From Campylobacterales bacterium (GTDB lineage: Bacteria; Campylobacterota; Campylobacteria; Campylobacterales; Arcobacteraceae): a stretch of 10,797 nt of DNA. The stretch is from the NCBI GenBank assembly GCA_019752775.1, contig JAIELU010000012.1, positions 1 through 10,797 of the forward strand. The letters run 5' to 3'. Below are positions 4,976 through 10,797 of the stretch, in pieces. The notes under the pieces are model-generated. The model was given only the letters and a program-made list of their open reading frames with translations. It had not been told where the DNA came from and made no database searches. Position 1 is the first letter of the stretch. Each line of letters begins with the position of its first letter. Position numbers and translations under genes: made by a program.

Positions 4976-6328
4976 TTATCTAGGGATTTTAGGCATCCCA
5001 TTTGGTCCCATTTGAGACAACATATTTTGTAAACCTTTCATTCCACCTTTAGAAGAAAGTTGTTTTGCCATTTTCGAAGCATTTTTAAATTGCTTTAAAA
5101 TTTTATTAATTTGAACTTCAGAAAGTCCTGAACCAACAGAAATTCTCTTTTTTCTACTAGGATTCATTAAATCAGGATTCTCTCTTTCTTTTAAAGTCAT
5201 AGAACCAATAAGTGCTTTAATTCTTTTAATTTCACTAGAGTTTTCAAAATCCATATCTTTTAGTGGTCCAGCAACCTGAGAAAGACCTGGAATCATTCCA
5301 ATAATCGATTTCATAGAACCTAATTTACTCATCATTGAGAGTTGGTCTAAAAAGTCATTAAAATTAAATTCACCTTTTTTAATCTTTTTACTAACTTCTT
5401 TTGCTTTTTTCTCATCAATAATGGCAGATGTTCTTTCCGCTAATCCCTCAATGTCTCCAAGACCTAATAATCTTGAAACAATTCTATCAGGAATAAATAC
5501 TTCTAAATCTGGCATTTTTTCACCAGTTCCTATAAATCTTAAAGGAACTTCTACTTGATTAGCAATTGAAAGGGCAACTCCACCTTTTGTATCACCATCA
5601 TATTTTGATAAAATTACACCGTCAATTCCAATTTTTTCTTTAAAAGTTGTTGCTGTTTTTGTAGCATCATGTCCAGTTAGTGCATCTGCAACATAAAAAA
5701 TTTCACTAGGATTTATAGCATCTTTTACATTTTTTAGTTGAAGCATTAACTCTTCATCAATTGCAAGTCGTCCAGCTGTATCTATTAATAAAACATCATA
5801 ATGTTCTTTAATAGCTTTTGCTTTTGCGGCAAGTGCAATTTTAATTGGATCTTTTTCATTATCATCAAAATAAATATCAACTTCAATTTGAGCTGCAATT
5901 TGTTTTAATTGTTCAACTGCTGCAAGTCTTTGTAAGTCACAAGCTGCAACTAAAACTTTTTTCTTTCTAGTTTTTAAATAATTTGCTAATTTACCAGTTG
6001 TAGTTGTTTTTCCAGAACCTTGAAGTCCAGTCATTAAAATTGTAGTTGGAGGAGTATTTGAAAAAACAAAACCTTGATTTCCTGGAACTGTTAAAAGTGT
6101 TGTTAATTCACTTTTTAAAGCTCGTAAAAAAGAATCTTGTCCAATTCCTGAATTTTTTGTTTGTAGTTCAATAGCGGCTATTAATTCTTTTGTAGTTTTA
6201 TGATGAACATCAGCTTTTAGTAAAGCTTTTTTTAGTTCTGCTGTTGCTTTTGTTAAAGCTGCAACATCATCTTGATGTCTTATTTTGTTAACTGCATTTC
6301 GAATTGAGCCGGTTATTGAATCAAACAA
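4976..6328 (-). CDS. ffh: Signal recognition particle protein Ffh (SRP54)
   Basis: About 450 residues, the usual Ffh size. The N domain is followed by the GTPase domain: P-loop GLQGSGKT (101-108), DLQRLAA (131-137), DTAGR (193-197), G4 segment SKYDGDTKGG (241-250) and GTGE (267-270). The Met-rich M domain (from about 325) carries SRKKRISVGSG (391-401), the SRP-RNA binding helix-turn-helix, and ends GPNGMPKIPR. Ffh with 4.5S RNA delivers nascent membrane proteins to FtsY. I place the start at TTG 6328: it gives the canonical MFDSITGSI opening and has GGAG 7 bases upstream. A longer frame from TTG 6343 would add five residues overlapping that ribosome site. RPAA is usual where this has RLAA, and TKxD where this has SKYD; both are mild variants. 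A 149-base gap upstream holds a promoter candidate and a palindrome. Confidence 0.96.
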   Translation of the reverse strand: MFDSITGSIRNAVNKIRHQDDVAALTKATAELKKALLKADVHHKTTKELIAAIELQTKNSGIGQDSFLRALKSELTTLLTVPGNQGFVFSNTPPTTILMTGLQGSGKTTTTGKLANYLKTRKKKVLVAACDLQRLAAVEQLKQIAAQIEVDIYFDDNEKDPIKIALAAKAKAIKEHYDVLLIDTAGRLAIDEELMLQLKNVKDAINPSEIFYVADALTGHDATKTATTFKEKIGIDGVILSKYDGDTKGGVALSIANQVEVPLRFIGTGEKMPDLEVFIPDRIVSRLLGLGDIEGLAERTSAIIDEKKAKEVSKKIKKGEFNFNDFLDQLSMMSKLGSMKSIIGMIPGLSQVAGPLKDMDFENSSEIKRIKALIGSMTLKERENPDLMNPSRKKRISVGSGLSEVQINKILKQFKNASKMAKQLSSKGGMKGLQNMLSQMGPNGMPKIPR

Positions 6329-6337
6329 AGTAAATCT

Positions 6338-6357
6338 CCACAATTTTTAAATTGTGG
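6338..6357 (-). promoter_or_regulatory. Perfect palindrome overlapping the ffh ribosome-binding site
   Basis: Arms of 9 bases, CCACAATTT (6338-6346) and AAATTGTGG (6349-6357), surround a 2-base centre. On the minus strand the last GG of the dyad is also the GG of the GGAG ribosome site. Its other end begins one base after a candidate -10. The layout fits a repressor operator or, in read-through RNA, a hairpin that hides half of the ribosome site. The near-absent loop makes the DNA-operator reading at least as likely. Confidence 0.55.
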
Positions 6358-6358
6358 T

Positions 6359-6364
6359 ATTATA
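6359..6364 (-). promoter_or_regulatory. Candidate -10 element for ffh
   Basis: TATAAT reads on the minus strand at 6364-6359, 31-36 bases before the TTG start of ffh. A start site about 7 bases further on would fall inside the palindrome at 6338-6357. No convincing -35 is seen. The 149-base gap before ffh, in a block where other genes overlap, supports a separate promoter here. Confidence 0.45.
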
Positions 6365-6477
6365 CTCTAGAAATTCTTTATTTAAGATTAAAAAACTATA
6401 TGATTTTAAGGTAATATTTATATTTTAATTTTCCTTAAATCAGCATTTATAGGGATTTGTATTTAAATAAACCTTAA

Positions 6478-7236
6478 TTATGAATTAAAGTCATACACTC
6501 TAAATTCTTTTGGTTCAGGTGATTCAAAAATATAATTAAAAATTTTAGTAACTTTAGAATGTAATAAAACTCTATTTATATTTGAAGCTGTTCTTCCATA
6601 AATAGCATCACCAATTATTGGTAATCCCACAGAATTTAGATGAACTCTAATTTGATGAGTTCTTCCTGATTCTATAACTATTTTAATTTTTGATTTATTT
6701 CCCTCAACTAATACTGGATAAACTGTACTTTTTGCAGGTTTTCCTCTTTTTAAATCGATTTTAGATTTTGCCATTCCTCTATCTTTTGTTGTTAGAATTG
6801 GTTTATCAATTTCTATTTCATCAACAACTTTTCCCTCAACAATAGCCACATACTCTTTATATACTCTATTTTGTGCAAATTCTGTAATTGCTTTTTTTTG
6901 AAATTCTTCATTTTTTGCAAACATCATTACACCACTTGTTTCTTTATCAAGTCTATTTAATAAAATTGCTTTTTCATATTTTTTTGCAACATCATCAGCA
7001 GTTAAAAATGCTGGTTTATCAACAACTAAAATATCCTTATCTTCAAATATTACTCTAATTTTTCCAATTTCTTTAATATTAAATTTAGTATCACTTCTAA
7101 TTTCACCTCGTGCAATTAAAACTTTTTGTTCACCAACTTTTACAACACCTCTGTCAATTAACTCTTTTGCTTTAGAATTTGATATGTTTTCTTGTAGTGC
7201 TAATAGTTTATATGCTTTATCATAAGTTACAGCCAT
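6478..7236 (-). CDS. RluA-family pseudouridine synthase with S4 domain
   Basis: A 252-residue protein. Residues 5-60 look like an S4 RNA-binding domain (DKAYKLLALQENISNSKAKELIDRGVVKV region). The catalytic domain has FEDKDILVVDKPAFL (64-78), the active-site motif NRLDKETSG (94-102) with catalytic D97, and GRTHQIRVH (191-199) followed by GLPIIGDAIYG. It would isomerise uridine to pseudouridine in rRNA or tRNA; the target cannot be read from sequence, so I give no RluA/C/D symbol. Two features are unusual: Asn replaces the common His in HRLD, and the stretch between VVDKP and RLD is shorter than in E. coli RluC/RluD. The ATG has AAAGGAAA upstream and overlaps the end of waaA by 10 bases, implying translational coupling. 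I recall a homologue at the same place, before ffh, in C. jejuni. Confidence 0.9.
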   Translation of the reverse strand: MAVTYDKAYKLLALQENISNSKAKELIDRGVVKVGEQKVLIARGEIRSDTKFNIKEIGKIRVIFEDKDILVVDKPAFLTADDVAKKYEKAILLNRLDKETSGVMMFAKNEEFQKKAITEFAQNRVYKEYVAIVEGKVVDEIEIDKPILTTKDRGMAKSKIDLKRGKPAKSTVYPVLVEGNKSKIKIVIESGRTHQIRVHLNSVGLPIIGDAIYGRTASNINRVLLHSKVTKIFNYIFESPEPKEFRVYDFNS

Positions 7237-8375
7237 CTGTTTATTTCCTTTATTATAGGTTCTATTGAACCTGCTTTTGTTAGAATTGGTTTCTCTAAAT
7301 TTTCTATATTATTTAGATATTCACCTAATTCATCATTTTGAATTAAATAGTAATTTTTTATACAATCAAAAAGAGATTTTTGATTAAATATATTTTTACC
7401 ACTAATAATCTTGCAATTAAAAAAAGCTGGTTCAATCGGGTTATGTCCGCCTATTTTTTCAAATGCACCACCTAGAATAACTACATCTGATATTGCATAA
7501 ATATCATTTAGTATTCCCATCTTATCAACCAATATTATATCAGATTTAAAATCTTCTTTTATCGAATATCTCTGATATGAAATATCTTTATCTTTGACAA
7601 ACTCTTTAATAAGTAAATCAACTTTTTCAAATCTTTCTGGATGTCTTGGAACTATTATTAATTTACCTTGCTCTTTTTTGTAAGCATTTAAAATTAGTTT
7701 TTCCTCATTTTCATGAGTACTTGCAGCTGTTATTACAACTTGAGTTGGTTTTTCTAACTCGAAATTTATTTTTGGTAACTGTGCTAATTTTATATTTCCA
7801 ATAACTTCAACATTAGAAGCACCCAATTCTTCTAATCTTTGTTTATCAACTTCGCTTTGTGCAAAAACTTTATCAATATTTTTGAATATTCTTTTATAAA
7901 AAAAAGAAAATCTTTTGTATGATTTATAAGATTTATCTGAAATTCTTGCATTAATTAATAAAGTTTTCGCACCTTTTTTCTTTGCTAATAAAAAAAGTAG
8001 ATACCAAAGTTCAGCTTCCATAACAACTAAAACTTTTTGTTTAGTTATCCAAAACGGTAAAAATATTTCAAAAGGTAAATATCTAACATTTGAAGATATT
8101 TTTTTTGCTTCTTCAAATCCTGTATTTGTAATAACAGAAATATTTGCATTTTTTAAATAATTCTCAATTAAAGGTTTAATAGCTTTTGTTTCACCCATTG
8201 AACATGAATGAAACCAAACGCCATTTTTTTTAAATGGAATATTATCTTTTAAAAAAAATTTTGCTGGAATTGCCTGTTTATACTTAGAGTTTCTTGACTT
8301 AAATATCAAATAAGGAATTGCTAGTATATAAATAAAACTTAGTAATAAGTAATAAAATATACTAAAAAGGCTCAA
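7227..8375 (-). CDS. waaA: 3-deoxy-D-manno-octulosonic acid (Kdo) transferase WaaA
   Basis: A 382-residue GT30 glycosyltransferase, somewhat shorter than the ~420 residues of E. coli WaaA. A hydrophobic N-terminal helix (5-25) anchors it to the inner membrane. Family motifs follow: WFHSCSMGE (54-62), with the general-base Glu at 62; MEAELW (119-124); the C-domain AASTHENEE (217-225); PRHPERF (243-249); and the CMP-Kdo site GGAFEKIGGHNPIEP (302-316). It adds Kdo from CMP-Kdo to lipid A precursor, beginning the LPS core. One versus two Kdo additions cannot be told from sequence. The start is TTG at 8375, two bases after the previous stop, with GAGG 7 bases upstream; no Met codon occurs before residue 60, so a non-ATG start is required. 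The start and ribosome site lie in a small hairpin. It overlaps the pseudouridine synthase gene by 10 bases. Confidence 0.94.
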   Translation of the reverse strand: MSLFSIFYYLLLSFIYILAIPYLIFKSRNSKYKQAIPAKFFLKDNIPFKKNGVWFHSCSMGETKAIKPLIENYLKNANISVITNTGFEEAKKISSNVRYLPFEIFLPFWITKQKVLVVMEAELWYLLFLLAKKKGAKTLLINARISDKSYKSYKRFSFFYKRIFKNIDKVFAQSEVDKQRLEELGASNVEVIGNIKLAQLPKINFELEKPTQVVITAASTHENEEKLILNAYKKEQGKLIIVPRHPERFEKVDLLIKEFVKDKDISYQRYSIKEDFKSDIILVDKMGILNDIYAISDVVILGGAFEKIGGHNPIEPAFFNCKIISGKNIFNQKSLFDCIKNYYLIQNDELGEYLNNIENLEKPILTKAGSIEPIIKEINRWL

Positions 8376-8388
8376 AATTAAGCCTCTT
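8365..8388 (-). promoter_or_regulatory. Terminator-like hairpin over the stop of the zinc-ribbon gene and the waaA start
   Basis: On the minus strand AGGCT (8385-8381) pairs with AGCCT (8372-8368) around an 8-base loop; outward extension adds a G-U and two A-U pairs. The 3' arm runs into TTTTT (8368-8364). It contains the stop codon of the upstream gene, the GAGG ribosome site and the TTG start of waaA. It could act as a partial terminator or keep waaA translation low unless ribosomes arrive from upstream. The stem is short, so the effect is inferred. Confidence 0.4.
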
Positions 8389-9097
8389 CTATTTCATCTT
8401 CTTTATAAAGGATTCTTCCACAATGTGGACAATTAACAATCTCTTCTGCTTTAATAACCTCAGCATAAGTTTTATCATTAATTTTCATATAACATCCATA
8501 ACATGCTTGTTTTTTTACAGGTACAACAGCTGAGTCTTTTGCCCATCTTTTGATTTTTTCATAAAAAGTTAAAATTTTATTATCAAATTTTTCTAATAAT
8601 TCACTTCTATCTTGATATACAACATTTCTTTCTTTACTTATTTCTTCGATTGCATTATCAACTGCAACTTGAATTTCTTTAATATCTTCTTCTTCAACAG
8701 CTAATTTTTCTTGTAACTCTTTTAAAGTTAACTCTTTATTTTTAGTAATATTATCTAATCTTTCGATTTCTTCATTTGCAAATGAGATTTGTTCTTTTGC
8801 AATTTCTTCTTCTAATTGTAAAGCTTTTAGTTCTTTTTCGTTACTAATATCTTTATTTTTTTTAGCGATATTTTCTAACTTAGTTTTTAATTCTGCTAAG
8901 TGAATATTATTTTTTGTTCTTTTTGATTTTACATCATCTATTTCTAAATAAATAGAATTAATTGATGCTTTGATTGATGCTGCTGTTTCAACAAATGTTG
9001 CTAACTTTGCTTTTTCATTCTCAATCTTTGGCTCAAACATACTAATTGCTGTATCAAATTTTGATAATTTGATTAAATCCTCTAAATACTTATTCAA
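8378..9097 (-). CDS. Coiled-coil zinc-ribbon protein, HP0958/FlgZ-like
   Basis: A 239-residue protein. Residues 20-185 are a long Lys/Glu-rich coiled-coil hairpin. The C-terminus is a zinc ribbon with C199-x2-C202 (ACYGCYMKI) and C223-x2-C226 (NCPHCGRILY). This is the architecture of the zf-RING_7/DUF164 family, including H. pylori HP0958 (FlgZ). HP0958 is reported to stabilise RpoN, bind flaA transcript and be required for flagellation; whether this protein does any of that is inference. The start is TTG at 9097 (peptide MNKYLEDLIKLSKFDT), chosen because AGGAG lies 8 bases upstream. It overlaps the end of the Nif3-family gene by 8 bases and is followed within 2 bases by waaA. The position matches C. 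jejuni as I recall it. Confidence 0.88.
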   Translation of the reverse strand: MNKYLEDLIKLSKFDTAISMFEPKIENEKAKLATFVETAASIKASINSIYLEIDDVKSKRTKNNIHLAELKTKLENIAKKNKDISNEKELKALQLEEEIAKEQISFANEEIERLDNITKNKELTLKELQEKLAVEEEDIKEIQVAVDNAIEEISKERNVVYQDRSELLEKFDNKILTFYEKIKRWAKDSAVVPVKKQACYGCYMKINDKTYAEVIKAEEIVNCPHCGRILYKEDEIEEA

Positions 9098-9845
9098 CCG
9101 TTTCTCCTTCTATAAAAAACTCAAATGGATTTTTTGAAGCAGTTATTATAGCTTTTAATTTATTTATTTTCAAATATTCTGAAAGAAGTCCCTCTAACAA
9201 GGTGCTAAAGTATCTTTCACTCTCATAGTGTCTTATGTCAATAAGTGAAATACCTCTAGCTTTTGCCTCCATTGCATCATGATATTTTATATCACCTGTT
9301 AGAAAACAATCTGCATTTAATTCATCAATTAGTGACATTCCTGAGCCTGTAACGATTCCTATTTTTTTAATAAAATCATTACATCTAACTGTTTTTGTAG
9401 TTTTTAATCCTAACTTTGAAGATACATATTTTACTAAGTCATCAAAATTCATATTAACATCACAATAAGATATAAACTCTTTTGAATTTTCTATTTTAAA
9501 GCCTAAAATCTCTTCACTAACATATTTGTTTAAATGAGTTTTATCAATATTTGTATGCATTGATATTAATGAAATATCTTTTTTAATTAATTCTTTTAAT
9601 AATTTTGTACTATAGGTATCAAAATTTACTTTTTTTAAACCTGAAAAAATTAAAGGATGGTGAGTAATTATTAATGAATTTTTTTCAACTTTTGATAGTA
9701 GTTCTTCATCTAAATCAATACTAATATAAATATTGTTTATCTCATCTTCAGAAGAACCTACAAGAAGTCCAGCATTATCCCATTTTTCTTGAAGTTCAAA
9801 TGGTGATATTTCATTTAAAACATCGTAGATTTCTTGTAGTTTCAA
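9090..9845 (-). CDS. Nif3-like dinuclear metal center protein (YbgI/DUF34 family)
   Basis: A 251-residue protein matching E. coli YbgI in length and metal ligands: H62-H63 in THHPLIF, D101 in MHTNID, H206 and E210 in RHYESE, plus the conserved FLTGDIKYHDA (181-191). The N-terminal FELQEKWDNAGLLVG is typical. The family forms toroidal hexamers with two metals per subunit. Database names such as GTP cyclohydrolase type 2 rest on limited evidence, so I leave the biochemical role open. The start is TTG at 9845; TAGGAG, which includes the glyQ stop codon, is the ribosome site 6 bases upstream, so translation is probably coupled to glyQ. It overlaps the next gene by 8 bases. Confidence 0.92.
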   Translation of the reverse strand: MKLQEIYDVLNEISPFELQEKWDNAGLLVGSSEDEINNIYISIDLDEELLSKVEKNSLIITHHPLIFSGLKKVNFDTYSTKLLKELIKKDISLISMHTNIDKTHLNKYVSEEILGFKIENSKEFISYCDVNMNFDDLVKYVSSKLGLKTTKTVRCNDFIKKIGIVTGSGMSLIDELNADCFLTGDIKYHDAMEAKARGISLIDIRHYESERYFSTLLEGLLSEYLKINKLKAIITASKNPFEFFIEGETVE

Positions 9846-9854
9846 AGTAAACTC

Positions 9855-10793
9855 CTAAACAAATAATTCAGGATGTTTTACTTTTAACTCTTCTAATGCT
9901 TTTAAAGAAGCAGGACTTCCAATTCTTGCTAATCTAGCAGGCTCTTGCTCTTTGTAAAGCATAGCGCAGCCTTGAGCTAATTCTCGCACTTTTAAAATGT
10001 AATTTTGTCGCTCTGTTACTGAAATTGCTTTTCTTGCATCTAAAGTATTAAAAGCATGTGATGCAATCATACATTGATCATATGCTGGAAGTGGAAGAGC
10101 TGCATTTAAACATGATTTACACTCATTAAAAGCATCATCAAAATGTTTAAATAACATATCAGTATTTGCTACTTCAAAGTTGTAAGTAGAAAACTCAAAT
10201 TCACTCTCTTTATGAACATCTCCATAAGTTGTTTTACCAAATTTATTTTCATTCCATACAATGTCATAAACAGAATCAACACCTTGAAGATAGATAGCAA
10301 GTCTTTCTGTTCCATATGTAATTTCAACAGCAACAGGATCACAAGGAAGTCCTCCTACTTGTTGAAAATACGTAAATTGAGTAACTTCCATACCATCAAG
10401 CCAAACTTCCCATCCAAGTCCCCAAGCTCCAAGAGTTGGAGATTCCCAATTATCCTCAACAAATCTTATATCATGTCTTGAAACATCTAATCCTAAGAAT
10501 TCTAAAGATTGTAAATATAAATCTTGAATATTGTCAGGACTTGGTTTGATTAATACTTGAAATTGGTAATAAGCACCCAATCTATTCGGATTTTCACCAT
10601 ATCTTCCATCAGTTGGTCTTCTGCTTGGTGCAACATAAGCTGTACTCCAAGGAGTTGAATCTAAACTTCTTAAAAGTGTAGCTGGATGAAATGTCCCTGC
10701 CCCTGCTGGAATATCGTAAGGTTGAACTATATTGCAACCTTGTTTTGCCCAAAATTCTTGTAATTTCAATAGAATTTGTGAAAATGTAACCAT
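9855..10793 (-). CDS. glyQ: Glycyl-tRNA synthetase alpha subunit
   Basis: A 312-residue protein, slightly longer than the usual ~300 because of a C-terminal extension ending EELKVKHPELFV. It has the near-invariant GlyQ start (FSQILLKLQEFWAKQGCNIV), then AGTFHPATLLRSL, and class II motif 2 (VAPSRRPTDGRYGENPNRLG, 54-73). Motif 3 is ITYGTERLAIYLQ (158-170). The alpha subunit makes glycyl-adenylate; the beta subunit (GlyS), needed for tRNA binding in this alpha2beta2 enzyme, is not in the window and must be elsewhere. The ATG lies 4 bases from the window edge, so its ribosome site and promoter are not visible. It is the most upstream gene seen in the housekeeping block. The gap to the Nif3-family gene is only 9 bases. 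Confidence 0.97.
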   Translation of the reverse strand: MVTFSQILLKLQEFWAKQGCNIVQPYDIPAGAGTFHPATLLRSLDSTPWSTAYVAPSRRPTDGRYGENPNRLGAYYQFQVLIKPSPDNIQDLYLQSLEFLGLDVSRHDIRFVEDNWESPTLGAWGLGWEVWLDGMEVTQFTYFQQVGGLPCDPVAVEITYGTERLAIYLQGVDSVYDIVWNENKFGKTTYGDVHKESEFEFSTYNFEVANTDMLFKHFDDAFNECKSCLNAALPLPAYDQCMIASHAFNTLDARKAISVTERQNYILKVRELAQGCAMLYKEQEPARLARIGSPASLKALEELKVKHPELFV

Positions 10794-10797
10794 TTAT

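Noticed and set aside
6329..6343. Longer Ffh start at TTG 6343 (MWRFT extension)
   Set aside because: The extension consists of the ribosome site itself, and the family N-terminus begins at MFDS; TTG 6328 has GGAG at good spacing.
6405..6439. TTTAAGG...CCTTAAA inverted repeat as a terminator for the pseudouridine synthase gene
   Set aside because: Seven AT-rich pairs around a 21-base loop, with no T-run directly after it on the minus strand; not convincing as a terminator.
10212..10481. Plus-strand open frame of 89 codons
   Set aside because: Lies opposite highly conserved glyQ coding sequence, with no family features.
1..10797. CRISPR arrays, tRNA or rRNA genes, insertion sequences, replication origin
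   Set aside because: No spaced direct repeats, no tRNA-like or rRNA-like sequence, no transposase or terminal repeats, and no DnaA-box cluster seen by eye.

Overview
The window is a very AT-rich bacterial chromosome segment. It best fits Campylobacterota, most likely an Arcobacter/Aliarcobacter-type organism. The evidence is the low GC, the codon use, an epsilon-type CheZ, and the gene order glyQ - Nif3 family - zinc-ribbon (HP0958/FlgZ-like) - waaA - rluA family - ffh - rpsP - khpA - rimM, which I recall for Campylobacter jejuni (about Cj0704 to Cj0712). The species call is inference; no rRNA or species marker is present. I see no mobile element, CRISPR array, tRNA or rRNA. No gap between genes exceeds about 160 bases.

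Left part (1-3860): flagellum and chemotaxis. On the minus strand lies a cheY - cheZ - flgF-like operon, the last gene running off the left edge. Diverging from it on the plus strand is flgG, followed by two close-packed genes of unknown function: a small Lys/Glu/Tyr-rich basic protein, and a single-pass membrane protein with a coiled coil and a SPOR-like C-terminus. The CheZ candidate keeps the catalytic DxxxQ pattern and carries several short motifs resembling the FliM N-terminal CheY-binding peptide.

Right part (3863-10793): a nine-gene minus-strand housekeeping block, transcribed from glyQ towards rimM. It links tRNA charging, a Nif3 metal protein, a zinc-ribbon coiled-coil protein related to a flagellar regulator, LPS Kdo transfer, pseudouridine synthesis, SRP-dependent targeting and 30S assembly (bS16, KhpA, RimM). 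The first five genes are tightly spaced or overlapping. ffh and rpsP each have a leader with a candidate -10 and a dyad. The block stops at rimM, two bases from the convergent membrane-protein gene; trmD and rplS, which commonly follow rimM, are absent.

I found no clear new multi-gene system. The strongest leads are the multi-motif CheZ, the flgG-linked pair of unknown genes, three dyads placed over ribosome-binding sites or promoters (rpsP, ffh, waaA), and the clustering of TTG starts in the housekeeping block.
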